DNA from: Strigomonas culicis
Lineage: Eukaryota; Euglenozoa; Kinetoplastea; Trypanosomatida; Trypanosomatidae
DNA length: 38,438 bases
NCBI GenBank assembly: GCA_000482145.1
Contig: AUXH01000123.1
Span: 1 to 38,438, forward strand
Direction: 5' to 3'
The translations under genes were made by a program, and so were the position numbers. The notes under the pieces were generated by a model, which saw nothing but the letters and a program-made list of their open reading frames with translations, did no database searches and was not told the origin of the DNA. Below are positions 9,517-18,942 of this stretch, in pieces (within the stretch, counting starts at the first letter, position 1; each line of letters begins with the position of its first letter).

Positions 9517-12500
9517 TTAGCGTCGGCGAAGGCCAAATTTAATATTCACGTTCTTCTTAATGGTGTTGAGCAGCGCCGCCTTCTCCTTGCGCGACATGAG
9601 CGTCGTGTCCTTCCCATTGACGGAGTCCACGACGTAGCTGATGCGGCCGCTCTGGTCTGTGCCGAGGGAGCGCAGGTACGGGTGCGTGACGATCGTCTTG
9701 GGGCTAAACGCGGGGTTGTGGAGGTTCTTCGCGAGCGGTGGCAGCTGGGTGATGAGGATGTCATCGCCGGAGGTCGCGAGCTTGATGTCCCAGGTCTGGT
9801 CGAGGCTCGGCCGCTCCAGCTCCAGCGTCGTGCCGTCAAAGGCGTTCACCGTGATCTTGTTGTCGAAAACCAGCGGCGGCGCCGCCATGAGCTCCGCAAT
9901 GCCGACGGTTCGCGACCGCGGCGGTGCGTCCTCCCGCTCCGCCGCCGCGGACGTCGTAGTCTTTGTCCTTGTCAACTTCACCGTCTTCTGGCGCATCCTC
10001 TCCTCCATCACCACCTCCGCGGTGGTCTTGAGATTGAGCAGCGGCTGGTCCATCGCATCGACGGCCGGCGACTCGATCGTGACGTCGAGCGGCTCGATTG
10101 CCTCGATCTCCTCTGCGACCTCGTGGGCCTCTGGGTCGTCTGCCACGTGGTCGGCCACCGCTTCAGCGTCCTCGTCTAGAGCCTCCTTCGCCTTTTGGGG
10201 GGACTTCCTGGTGCGCTTCGCCTTGGCCTTTTTTCCCTTCTTCTTCCGTGTGGCCTTCGCGCGCGGCTCTCGCGTCTTCTTTTCCTTCGCCTCACCACCC
10301 TCGATCTCATTCGCTGGGGCGTCTGCCTCTGCGGCCGCCTGTGCAATATCAAAGTGCTCCTCCTCCGCAAATGCATCGACCACGTGCTGCTTCCGGGACC
10401 GCGTTGTCACCCTCTCTTCGGCGATCTCCCTCATCTCACCCAAGTCCTCCTCCTCCTCCTCCACTGCCGCCGCAGCCGCGGCGGGGCCTTTCCGCTTCTT
10501 CGGCGACAGGAACTGGAGGGTTTGCATGACCGAGGCATTGACGGCGTTCTCTTCCAGTCTGAATCGTTGCTCCTCCACCTCCGCCAGGTCCGTCTCCTCG
10601 TCCTCCGTCCCGTCCTGGCGGTGGCTGCCGAGCGCGGGCTCTCCCTCCTCGTCGTCGATGGCGATGCCGTTTTCCTCCAGCAGCTGGCGGTGGCCGTCGT
10701 CCTCGTCCGCGGCGGGGTCGCTGGGGAACTCCTCTTCCCCCTCCTCCGGGAGACTCAAGAAGTCGTCTGCCTCGGCGTCGAGCAGCGGCTTTTGTGTGTT
10801 ACGCCGGAGGGTCTCCGGGCTGGCCCACTCCTCGCCCTCCATGTAGTCCTCCTCCTCCTCTGCGGGAGGGAGGGCAAGCGGCTGCGCGGCCTTCTGCTGC
10901 GCGACCTTCCGTGCGGGTCGGACCGTCTCCTCCTCCGCCGGGAGCGCCAACTCTTCGTCGTCTTCCTCAAACAGGACGCTCCCGGCTATTTCTAATATCC
11001 TCGCCTGCTCTTCAGTCATCGGCCTTTTCTCCTCCTTCTTCTCCTCCTCCTCCTCCTCCTCCTCCTCCTCCTCTGCGCGGAGGGCGGGCGGCGCCTCGTG
11101 GCTCGCGCCGCCGTCCGGTGCTGGAATGAGCCGCAGCTGTACGTTCAGCAGCAGTGCCTCCTTCATCTGCTCCTGCAGGCGCGTGGTCAGCCTCATCCGT
11201 GCATCGGCGTCCGACTCGTCCGCCGCGATCGGCTGAGAGAGGCGCTTAAAGTTGACCTGGGCGATCTGCAGCCGCCCCTGGTGGGCGCGCAGAAACTGCT
11301 TTGTCTGCGCCGACAGAATCACGTGTTTCGTGAAGTCACTCAAGAGCACCTGCATCTCCGCCGCATCCGCCGCGCGCGCGACACGAAGCACAAGCCCCCA
11401 CCGCACCTGTGTCGTGCTGCGCCGCAGCACGAGTGTCAGGCGCTGGCCGCTCGCCCCCTCGCCCCCCTGGCCGGCCAGCTCCGCGTGGACCTCGAACGCT
11501 TGGGTCATCTCCGTCGCCTTGCGCGGCTCCAGTTTGAGGCTCAGCACGTGGCGTGGAACGGCCGCGTCGCCGGTGCCCTCCGCAGGCTGCTTCATCAGCG
11601 CCGCCACCCGCCCCACGATCGCCTGCTGCTGCTGCTTCACTTGCGCATCAGTGAGAGTGGCACTGCGCACCTTCTGGCCGTTCACCTCCAGCAGGGCGAG
11701 GCCCTTGCCGTCGGCCCGCGCGGCGGCGGACGGACTGCGCTGCAGCGCGTAGAAGAGCAGCTCCCCACTCGCGCCGCTCGTCCGCAGAAAGTTATCGATG
11801 CCGACCACGTAGCCCCGGCGGTCAAACAGGAGCCCCCATGGGGAGGTGCTCCCCGGCGGACGCTCCAGCGTGAGCTTGCCGGTCAGCGGGTCGTAGGCGG
11901 TGACCCGCGGCCGCGCCTCGTCGGCCACCTCCGCCGCGTCGGGCGCGGCCAGCGGCACCGGCACGCGCTCGCGCTCCACCCGTTCGTAGTGCAGCGTCAC
12001 CAGCAGGCTCAGCAGGTGGAAGTACTCCTGCCGCAGCGCCTGCGCGAGCTTCAGGTTGCCCGGCGTGGAGAGCCCGTCCTTGCGCACCAGCTCCTCCGTC
12101 AGCGCGGTCGTGTTCGCCGCGTGCTGCAGTGTCGTGAATGCGGTCTGGAGGCCGCCGACGATGCGCTGTAGGTCACGGCAGTTCTGCAGCGTCGCCTGCA
12201 GCGCCTTGCGCTCCGCCGCCGACCGGCGCTGCGGCGGCTGCGCCTCGAGGGCGCGCTGCTCCAGCGCCACCCGCTCCTCCAGCTCCCGCAGGTAGGGGTC
12301 GAGGGTGGCCCGCGAGAGGCCGGCGGAGAGCACGTAGCCGACGCTCGCCACCGTCGCGGGCCGCACCGGCAGATCGGAGGAGAGCGCGCGCTCGAGCTGC
12401 GGCAGCATCGCCGCCGCCTGCGCGTCGTCCGCGATCGGCTCCGCGCGGAGCGCCGGAGAGGCGGAGGTGGAGAAGGAGATGGTCGCGCAGAACAGATAGT

Positions 12501-12900
12501 AAAGCGCGCGGGAGGCATTGTAGAGCAGCTCCTTGGGTGTGCGGTCGAGCGTGGTGAGGGGCGTCGACGGCTGGCTCTGCAGCGGGCGCAGCACCGACAC
12601 AACGATCGCCTGGAGCCGCGACAGCTCCGCGCCGACTTGACGGTCATACTTTGGGTTCGCTACAATCTTCTTCTGGGCCGCGTCGTAGATGAGAAAGGGC
12701 GCCGTGAACTGTTCCTTCAGCGCCACGAGCTCACTCAGACCTGCATCGCCGCGGGCAGCAGCAGGGGCGTCGACCACAGGGGTGTCCGCTGCCTCCTCCA
12801 TCTCCACGGCGGTGAGGGCATCAGCCACCTCCTCCACCTGCTCCGCTTCGGGGCGCTTGCGATGAGCCGCCTGCTTCTTCATGTTCCGCTTCGTGTACAT
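9517..12900 (-). CDS. Multi-PDZ-like protein, family member C
   Basis: 1127 residues, ATG to TAA. A basic N-terminus (MYTKRNMKKQAAHRKR) is followed by a helical region (about 40-310). PDZ-like 1 covers about 335-455, with SPWGLLFDRRG near 353 and LLEVNGQKV near 403. PDZ-like 2 covers about 487-590, with VRWGLVLRV and IAQVNFKRL. A highly charged linker (about 600-1000) has a Glu run encoded by repeated GAG, and Lys/Arg-rich NLS-like stretches around 870-910. PDZ-like 3 covers about 1013-1127, with TWDIKLA and VVDSVNGKD. The layout copies the gene at 5031-7472 with a longer linker, so the two are paralogues. Function unknown; a scaffold role would fit repeated peptide-binding folds. Confidence 0.75.
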   Translation of the reverse strand: MYTKRNMKKQAAHRKRPEAEQVEEVADALTAVEMEEAADTPVVDAPAAARGDAGLSELVALKEQFTAPFLIYDAAQKKIVANPKYDRQVGAELSRLQAIVVSVLRPLQSQPSTPLTTLDRTPKELLYNASRALYYLFCATISFSTSASPALRAEPIADDAQAAAMLPQLERALSSDLPVRPATVASVGYVLSAGLSRATLDPYLRELEERVALEQRALEAQPPQRRSAAERKALQATLQNCRDLQRIVGGLQTAFTTLQHAANTTALTEELVRKDGLSTPGNLKLAQALRQEYFHLLSLLVTLHYERVERERVPVPLAAPDAAEVADEARPRVTAYDPLTGKLTLERPPGSTSPWGLLFDRRGYVVGIDNFLRTSGASGELLFYALQRSPSAAARADGKGLALLEVNGQKVRSATLTDAQVKQQQQAIVGRVAALMKQPAEGTGDAAVPRHVLSLKLEPRKATEMTQAFEVHAELAGQGGEGASGQRLTLVLRRSTTQVRWGLVLRVARAADAAEMQVLLSDFTKHVILSAQTKQFLRAHQGRLQIAQVNFKRLSQPIAADESDADARMRLTTRLQEQMKEALLLNVQLRLIPAPDGGASHEAPPALRAEEEEEEEEEEEKKEEKRPMTEEQARILEIAGSVLFEEDDEELALPAEEETVRPARKVAQQKAAQPLALPPAEEEEDYMEGEEWASPETLRRNTQKPLLDAEADDFLSLPEEGEEEFPSDPAADEDDGHRQLLEENGIAIDDEEGEPALGSHRQDGTEDEETDLAEVEEQRFRLEENAVNASVMQTLQFLSPKKRKGPAAAAAAVEEEEEDLGEMREIAEERVTTRSRKQHVVDAFAEEEHFDIAQAAAEADAPANEIEGGEAKEKKTREPRAKATRKKKGKKAKAKRTRKSPQKAKEALDEDAEAVADHVADDPEAHEVAEEIEAIEPLDVTIESPAVDAMDQPLLNLKTTAEVVMEERMRQKTVKLTRTKTTTSAAAEREDAPPRSRTVGIAELMAAPPLVFDNKITVNAFDGTTLELERPSLDQTWDIKLATSGDDILITQLPPLAKNLHNPAFSPKTIVTHPYLRSLGTDQSGRISYVVDSVNGKDTTLMSRKEKAALLNTIKKNVNIKFGLRRR

Positions 12901-13273
12901 GAGTAACGAGTATATGTATGTAGGCTTTTATGTTATTAAAGGGTGGGTGGTTTCTATAGCAAAATGGTTCACACGTCTTGGTGTAAACTAAAAGAAAAAA
13001 AGACAATCTATCCGCGACTTCCATAGTATAGCAGCAGAAGAAGGAGAAGAAATAGAATGCGACTAGTTATTGCGATGGAGTGTTTATCGGACACTGTCCA
13101 CTTCCAACATATTACCATCACACATTAATACAAGAAAAAAGAAACATACACACCAAAACAATTAAGAATCTTTATATTAAACGTAATGAGAAGAAGAGAA
13201 CAAAAAAATTAAAACGGTTTATTTGTTAGATTACTATCGATTAGATATCATACACACGCAATCAAACGCACAC
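12901..13273. other. Intergenic region between PDZ-like gene C and the helicase-like gene
   Basis: AT-rich spacer holding the 5' UTR of gene C (to about 12987) and the 3' UTR of the gene ending at 13274. A-runs are on the plus strand. No additional gene or structured RNA was recognised. Confidence 0.55.
12988..13005 (-). promoter_or_regulatory. Spliced-leader acceptor for PDZ-like gene C
   Basis: Minus-strand TCTTTTTTTCTTTTAG-type tract with the AG at 12989-12988. Predicted 5' UTR 87 nt to the ATG at 12900. Confidence 0.55.
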
Positions 13274-15532
13274 TCAGTCCGAGTCCACCTCCGGATGGAT
13301 GTGCTCCTTGGCAAAGGCATTGTACTTCTGCGAGGCTATCCGTGCTGCCTTCTGCGCAGCGCCGAAGAGGTCCTCCATGGGCCTGAACTCGTTCTTCTTG
13401 AGCCGCAGATCCAGCAGCGGCATCTCCGTGAAGCCGAACTCCTCCGCGATCTTCTTCACCCAGTCGAACTTTCGGTAGTGCTTCTGATACTGCGCCACGA
13501 GCTCCTTCTCCGACAGCTCCGCGGCGGCGCGCGGCGTGCCCCCCTGCACGAGGGTCGTATAGAGCTGCTGGTACGGCGGCAGTGTGCAGTACACACGCAT
13601 CAGGTTGCGGTAGGCGCTGAAGGCGGCGTTGTGCAGCAGAAAGACGTGCTTGTTCGCCTCGACCACGTCCTCGCCGAGGAAGAAAAACTGCCCCTTCAGC
13701 GACGGCGGGGAGGACAGCGGCTTGTAGGTGACCATGGTGCTGCACGGGGCTGCGCGCAGCAGCTCCAGCAGTGGCTGCGTCTCATGGGGACGTGTGAGCA
13801 GGAAGATGAACGGGTAGTGTGCGCCGCTCGCCGGCGCCGCGCCCTCCTTCTTCTGCTTCTCCGCGGTCGCGTCCTGCGACCGCGGCGGGGGGGTGGGGGA
13901 GGTGCTTCGGCCGCGCTTGCGCACCGCGTAGCACAGCTCCTGGCCCGCGGACGCCGGCGTGCGGTCCGCTGCGGCGGGCAGCGCAGACAGCTGCTGGCAG
14001 ACGAAGGCATTGAACTTGTCGATGTTGGGGATGCAGTCGTACTGGACGAAGATGGAGCCCCGCGCCGGCACGAGCGCGTGGCAGCTGATGAGCACCGCCG
14101 AGACCTCCTTCTTGCGGCGCTTCGCGTCGCCTTCGCCGCCGGCGTGGAAGGCGTCGATGATGCCATCGAACTCGCGCACCAGCCGCTGCTTGTCCGCCTC
14201 CGCCTTCACGGAGAAGGAGAAGCTGCCCTCGCCCTCGAAGTCCGAGAGAAGGCGGACGTAACTGGGCAGGCCGTAGTCGTTCGACGTGGCGCTGCCGGGG
14301 GAGCCGTTGGGGGAGTGGTAGAGGAAGTAGAAGACGACGTTGTACAGGAAGTAGCACATCTCCTTGGTCGCCACGTGCACGACCAGGCCCTTTCCCTTCT
14401 GCAAGTTTTTGATCAGCGCGAAGAGAAAGAGGAGGCGGTCCTTGCCCTCCAGGGTGTGGTACAGCACCGTGGCGGTCCCGCCGCTGCCCTGCGCCGGCGG
14501 CTTCGCCACTGGCGCCTGCGCGGCGGCGGTGGGGGCGGCCGCCGCCGTCGCGTTAATGAACTGCAGCAGCGGGTGATGGAGCAGCGCGGTGGCCGCCGGG
14601 CCTGCCGTCTGCGGCGCTGCTGCGAGCGCCAGCACCAGCGCGAGCCGGCAGTGCCCGAGGCAGTCCCAGCGGTGGTGCATCAGGCGCTCGTACATGGCGC
14701 TGCCGCCGGTCTGGGGGGCGTCTTGCCGCAGCGCGGCCAGCAGCGCGTAGGCCTCCTCCGGCGCCGGCGCGTCGGAGGACGGCAGCAGCGCGGTCACGAA
14801 GGCGTACACGTGCTTCCAAATCGCGCTGCGCTTGTCTGTGGCCAAAAAACCATGGAGCGTCGCGACAATGATGGACGTGCCCGACAGCGGGCTGGCGGGA
14901 GTCGTCGTCTCCACCTTTTTCTTCTTCTTCTTGCTCTGCTTCGCCGGCGTCTCCTTCGTGGGCTCCGGGGTGGCATCGGTCGGCGTAAACTGCGGGAACT
15001 TCTCTTGGCCGTCGAGCCTCAGCACTTGCATCCCGTACAGCTGCTCCCACACGCGCTGCATCTCCGCGGCCTCGGCCTCCCCCTCCACGAGCACAAAAAG
15101 GATACGGCTGTTCGGTGCCGCAGCAGTGGTGTCCGCGGCGGCGAGGCTCATCTGCCGCAGCTGCAGCGACACAAGGGCGAGGAGGTGCGTGATGGCGTGC
15201 GGCGCGCGCTCCAGCACCGCCCGCCGCACCTTGCACAGCTCCTCGCCCGCACCCTCCTGCGGGGTCTGCTGCAGCAGCGACTGCAGGATGCGGCGCTGAC
15301 GCGAGGACAGCTTAGCCGGGATGGCCACGCCGCTGGCAGCGCCGCGCTGCTGCCGCTCCCGCAGGTACTGCAGCACCTCCTCGTGCAGCTCGAATGCGGG
15401 CGCCGCCGCCGCCGTCGCGGAGGTCGAACCGTTCGGCCGCAGCGACGGGATCACGTCCTTCGCCGTCTTGGACTTCGCCAGGTGCGCGGTGTCGCTTGTC
15501 ACGAACTTTTTCAGATGATGGGAGAGGGGCAT
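13274..15532 (-). CDS. DEAD-box RNA helicase-like protein lacking catalytic motifs
   Basis: 752 residues, ATG to TGA. Fold-level landmarks of a DEAD-box helicase can be followed. An ILFVLVEG strand (about 142) and a SIIVATLHGFL strand (about 217) sit where motifs Ia and Ib would be. GKDRLLFLFALIKN and GLVVHVATKEMCYFLY (about 360-395) resemble the start of RecA domain 2 and motif IV. AVLISCHALVPARGSIFVQYD (about 475-495) sits where motif V (TDxxARGxD) would be. The C-terminal extension typical of the DDX18/DDX31/DDX55 group (DUF4217) is seen in AFSAYRNLMRVY (about 636) and KKIAEEFGFTEMPLLDL (about 691). The Walker A GxGKT, the DEAD box and HRxGRxGR are all absent, so it is probably ATPase-dead. 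Relatives act in nucleolar ribosome assembly; a structural role there is inferred. Lys-rich patch near 200. Confidence 0.65.
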   Translation of the reverse strand: MPLSHHLKKFVTSDTAHLAKSKTAKDVIPSLRPNGSTSATAAAAPAFELHEEVLQYLRERQQRGAASGVAIPAKLSSRQRRILQSLLQQTPQEGAGEELCKVRRAVLERAPHAITHLLALVSLQLRQMSLAAADTTAAAPNSRILFVLVEGEAEAAEMQRVWEQLYGMQVLRLDGQEKFPQFTPTDATPEPTKETPAKQSKKKKKKVETTTPASPLSGTSIIVATLHGFLATDKRSAIWKHVYAFVTALLPSSDAPAPEEAYALLAALRQDAPQTGGSAMYERLMHHRWDCLGHCRLALVLALAAAPQTAGPAATALLHHPLLQFINATAAAAPTAAAQAPVAKPPAQGSGGTATVLYHTLEGKDRLLFLFALIKNLQKGKGLVVHVATKEMCYFLYNVVFYFLYHSPNGSPGSATSNDYGLPSYVRLLSDFEGEGSFSFSVKAEADKQRLVREFDGIIDAFHAGGEGDAKRRKKEVSAVLISCHALVPARGSIFVQYDCIPNIDKFNAFVCQQLSALPAAADRTPASAGQELCYAVRKRGRSTSPTPPPRSQDATAEKQKKEGAAPASGAHYPFIFLLTRPHETQPLLELLRAAPCSTMVTYKPLSSPPSLKGQFFFLGEDVVEANKHVFLLHNAAFSAYRNLMRVYCTLPPYQQLYTTLVQGGTPRAAAELSEKELVAQYQKHYRKFDWVKKIAEEFGFTEMPLLDLRLKKNEFRPMEDLFGAAQKAARIASQKYNAFAKEHIHPEVDSD

Positions 15533-15622
15533 CTTTTATATGGTGGTGGTGGTAGGAGAAGAGATCTGTATAAACTAGTACTAAGTGAGCAATACACCAA
15601 GATAATGGGTGTCCTCAAGGAG

Positions 15623-15665
15623 CTACGTGGTAGTGGGCAGTCAGAAGATAAGGAAGAGACACAGC
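15623..15665 (-). promoter_or_regulatory. Possible spliced-leader acceptor for the helicase-like gene
   Basis: Minus-strand pyrimidine-rich stretch (TCTCTTCCTTATCTTC core, 15641-15662) with the first AG of a TAG at 15624-15623. Predicted 5' UTR about 90 nt. Confidence 0.35.
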
Positions 15666-15926
15666 AGGATACATTTCACATTCTCCTTGTTTCATTTTTT
15701 CTTTTTTTTATCCTCACAAGCAACAGAGTTGTAACGCGAAACGGAGTGCAGCGGAAAACCATGTTTCCCGGATAGTTGCTCCTGTTCTTGTCGTTGTTTC
15801 TTTTTTTTTCTTTTTTGCTGATGTTGGTATAGTTTAGATTTCTATTGAGTAATTAGCCTTTTAACTGTACTAAAAAAGTGAAGTGAAAACAAAAAAACAG
15901 AACGAATTATTATTATCTTTAGAAAA

Positions 15927-15962
15927 CAATGTAATTATTCGAAACAGCAACGGAGAAACAAG
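15927..15962 (-). repeat. Duplicated 36-nt UTR element, copy 1
   Basis: A 36-nt sequence that recurs at 16093-16128 with two mismatches; both copies start CAATGTAATTATT on the plus strand. On the transcribed strand it lies in the probable 3' UTR of the unknown gene at 16288-18942. Confidence 0.75.
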
Positions 15963-16092
15963 TGCAAAAAATAATACTTCACCAAGCCAAATACTGCTAA
16001 ACATACAGACAAGCAAACGAGTTCGTTTGTTAGTAAGAACAGAAAAATGGAAACAAAATAAAAAACTATTAGTATTACATTAAAAAAAAAAG

Positions 16093-16128
16093 CAATGTAA
16101 TTATTTGAAACAGCAACGGAGCAACAAG
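16093..16128 (-). repeat. Duplicated 36-nt UTR element, copy 2
   Basis: Second copy of the 36-nt element, 166 bp from the first and in the same orientation, with 34 of 36 bases matching. It is about 160 nt beyond the stop codon of the gene at 16288-18942, in the direction of transcription. Confidence 0.75.
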
Positions 16129-16287
16129 CAAAAGGGGAAACAAACCTCACTTCACACAACAAATAATACAGAGCGTAAAGAAATCACACGGGTATGTAAG
16201 TAAAAAGGGAAAAAAAGGGAAACGAATACAATCGTTTTATACGTGCATAAGAAAGAAAGAAAGAAAAAATACATAAACTATAAATGA

Positions 16288-18942
16288 TTAATCGGCACGA
16301 GAGAAAAACGAGAACCCAAAGCAGCCGACGTTGACAATCTTATAACTGTAGTCGTCATCCTCAAAGGCCCGACGACCCTCCGCACTGGCAGAACTATGCT
16401 TGCCACTGCTATCGTCGTCCTCGTGGTGGCCTCCCACCGCCACCGCGCGGCGGTCCGGCCGACTCTGGCTGCCCATGGCCTTCTCAGATGCCTTCGCGAT
16501 GGCCGTCCGTGCGCTCGCCGCCGCCGCCGCCGGCACCGCGTCGCTTCGATGGTTGTGGTGGTGGCTGCTCACGCCGCTGCTGTCCGGCGCGGACGGCAAG
16601 ACTTGCAGCAGCAAGTCATTACTGCCCTCCAGCGGACTCAGCGGCCGCGCCCGGCTCGACGTCAGCGACGCCTTCATGCTGTCCCGCGCGTGCCTCTTGT
16701 TGTACCGCAGCAGCTGCCGCTCCGCGGCCTCCATCACCTCCAGCTTTTTGCGCCGCCGCTCCCAGAAGATGGACTGCCGCAGGTTGTAGTTCTGCGCCTT
16801 GCTGAAGTGCATGGGAATGTACTCCTCGCGCGCCGTCGCGGCCGCGCCGAGGACGGGTGTGATGGGGTCCGTGGGCACGCTGCTGAGCGGGCTGCTGCTC
16901 GTCTTGCTGCTGCTCATGCTCCGGGCGGCGGCCGCCTCCCGCGGGGCCGGCCGCCGCGCCTGCTGCACCGCGACGTAGTGCGACACGAGCACGTCGAGGC
17001 GGAGGGCGCCGGCGGTCTGGCCGGCGTCGCCGTCCTGCGCGAAGTACGCCTGCAGCCACGCGCGCAGCTGCACCAGCGCGCGCTGCTGCTCTTTGATGCG
17101 CTCGAAGAGCTCCATCGAGTGCAGCAGCGTCGCGGCCGCGCAGACGGTGCCAACGGTCGTGCTCGTCGGGCCCGCCTCGCCGCCGTCGCCCGCCGGCGGC
17201 TCCTCCCACGTCGTATAGAGCGGCTCCCTCACGAACTCCTTCACGGCGAAGAAGAGCAGCCGCCAGTCCGCGTTGAAGGCATACTCACTCACCTGGTAGT
17301 CCTGCCGCGCCTGCTGCTCGTAGGAGGCGTGGATGGCGGCAATCGCCGTCGTGTGGAGGGGGCCGACCTTGTCGCTCGAGTGCGTCGCCGCGTTGTCCAC
17401 CGGCTGGTAGAAGAGCGACGTTAGCACGAGCGTCTTGAGCGGCAGGCGCACGTTCTCCTCCTCCCGCAGGATGCTGCCCGTGTCCGACCGGCACGGCGAG
17501 GCCTCCGCCGAGCCGCGGTCCGACCCCAGCGGGTCCTGCATAGGGCTGCGCACCGCCGCCTGCGCCGCGCTCCGCTCGCGCGGCAGCTCCGGCTCTCCGA
17601 TGGTGGCCGCCATGTACGCCGGCAGCGACACCTGCTGCCCCTCGACCATGCGGAGGAGGGGGCACACGTAGTAGTAGTAGTACTGCAGCAGGTGCAGGTG
17701 CACGTCGTGCGCCGCGCGGTAGGCCTCCGTCAGCAGCGCCAAAAGCGCGTAGCGCTGTTGGCTGTGCTGGCTCAGCAGCTCCTTCTCGATGTAGAGCCGC
17801 GACGCCAGCGGATAGCGAGACCGGCAGGAGCGCGGCCCCGACCCGGTGCACGGCGGCGTCACAGCCGCGCGCGTCGGCGTCCTGGCGCCCGCGCTCGCGC
17901 GGCCCTCCGGGGTGCGCGCCGACGACGGCAGCGGCGGCGCGTACTTCTTCAGCTGCGTGAACACCTCCTCCGTGTCGGCGAGGAGGTCGATGTGCTCGTC
18001 GTCGAAGAAGGCGTTGGAGCTGCAGAAGCTGTCGTTGTCCGCGCACCCCCGCGGCGGCGTCGTGCCAAGCGCCACGCCGACATTAGCCGCCGTCAGTGGG
18101 GCGTGGAAATCGGCGTGGCTCGTAGTGAGGGACGTGCTGTTCTCCGGCGTGACGCTTTCGGACGGTGTCACTCCGTGCACGGAGGAGCCGGCGCTGGCGT
18201 CGAGGGGCAGCGGGGCGCCGCCGGCGGGCGCCGCCTTGAGGGTCGGCGTCGAGCGGCCGCGGTGGGGCGGGTGCGCCGCGGCCTCGCTGCGCTCCAGCTG
18301 GGCCAGCGCCGCGCGCTGCTCCCGCTCCGCCCGCTTCGTCCGCCTTAGCTGTGCGTCGCGCTGCAGCCGCCGCGTCGTGAGGTCCTGCGCCTGCCGCCGC
18401 AGCCGCTCCTCCTCCTCCAGGGGCAAGCGGCCGCGCACGGAGGCGCCCAGCCGGTCGTCCCCATCCTCTGCCGCGGCAGCAGCAGCCATCCGGTTCGCGT
18501 AGGCCACCGTGAAGGGACGGCGGGGCGGCGCGGGGTGCAGCAGCGACAGGGGGCTGCCACCGCGCCGGTCCGCAGGCGCGTCCGCGTCGGCCTCCAGGCT
18601 GGCAGCGGCCGCGTCCCCGGGCAGCTCCTCCGCGGGGATCATCTTGACGCTGCTGGCGCTGGGGCGCGAGGAGGGCGTCTCGGGGAGGAGGTGCGCGCCG
18701 AGCGGCGCGGCCTCCACGTGCGGGTTGTACACCTCCGGCCGGCACAGCAGGCGGTGCCACAGCGTGAGCGGGTCGCGCTGGCCGTTGCCGTGGGCCCACT
18801 GCCGCGGCGCGGCCGCGGGCGGGGGCGCTGACACCTCCACGGGAGGAGACGCGGCGGCCCTCGCCGAGGCCGATGTCCGATGCCGCCGCGGGGAGTTGAA
18901 GTACATCTCCTGACGCGGCGGGCTGAAGAACCTGGCAAACAT
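16288..18942 (-). CDS. Unknown protein with disordered and helical segments
   Basis: 884 residues from the first true ATG at 18942 to TAA. The frame stays open upstream to 19014 but only through a TTG codon, so the shorter start is preferred. The first 310 residues are Pro/Ala/Arg-rich and probably disordered, with an Arg/Glu/Gln coiled-coil-like stretch near 195-230. A helical middle part follows, including a run of five Tyr near residue 424 (LLQYYYYYVCPLL). A conserved-looking basic segment at about 716-754 contains NYNLRQSIFWERRRKKLEVM. The C-terminal 130 residues are Ser/His-rich and low-complexity. No known domain was recognised. Cytoskeletal or regulatory roles are possible but there is no direct evidence. 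Confidence 0.75.
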   Translation of the reverse strand: MFARFFSPPRQEMYFNSPRRHRTSASARAAASPPVEVSAPPPAAAPRQWAHGNGQRDPLTLWHRLLCRPEVYNPHVEAAPLGAHLLPETPSSRPSASSVKMIPAEELPGDAAAASLEADADAPADRRGGSPLSLLHPAPPRRPFTVAYANRMAAAAAAEDGDDRLGASVRGRLPLEEEERLRRQAQDLTTRRLQRDAQLRRTKRAEREQRAALAQLERSEAAAHPPHRGRSTPTLKAAPAGGAPLPLDASAGSSVHGVTPSESVTPENSTSLTTSHADFHAPLTAANVGVALGTTPPRGCADNDSFCSSNAFFDDEHIDLLADTEEVFTQLKKYAPPLPSSARTPEGRASAGARTPTRAAVTPPCTGSGPRSCRSRYPLASRLYIEKELLSQHSQQRYALLALLTEAYRAAHDVHLHLLQYYYYYVCPLLRMVEGQQVSLPAYMAATIGEPELPRERSAAQAAVRSPMQDPLGSDRGSAEASPCRSDTGSILREEENVRLPLKTLVLTSLFYQPVDNAATHSSDKVGPLHTTAIAAIHASYEQQARQDYQVSEYAFNADWRLLFFAVKEFVREPLYTTWEEPPAGDGGEAGPTSTTVGTVCAAATLLHSMELFERIKEQQRALVQLRAWLQAYFAQDGDAGQTAGALRLDVLVSHYVAVQQARRPAPREAAAARSMSSSKTSSSPLSSVPTDPITPVLGAAATAREEYIPMHFSKAQNYNLRQSIFWERRRKKLEVMEAAERQLLRYNKRHARDSMKASLTSSRARPLSPLEGSNDLLLQVLPSAPDSSGVSSHHHNHRSDAVPAAAAASARTAIAKASEKAMGSQSRPDRRAVAVGGHHEDDDSSGKHSSASAEGRRAFEDDDYSYKIVNVGCFGFSFFSRAD

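Larger units (their letters stand above)
15533..16287. other. Intergenic region with an internally duplicated element
   Basis: AT-rich gap that should hold the helicase-like gene's 5' UTR and the 3' UTR of the gene ending at 16288. A 36-nt sequence occurs twice here (listed separately). The open frames at 15883-16083 (plus) and 15935-16162 (minus) have no coding character. Confidence 0.55.

Noticed and set aside
13223..15775. Plus-strand open frame of 850 codons opposite the helicase-like gene
   Set aside because: Antisense shadow of biased codons; Leu/Arg/His-rich with no motifs, whereas the minus frame shows helicase and DUF4217 features.
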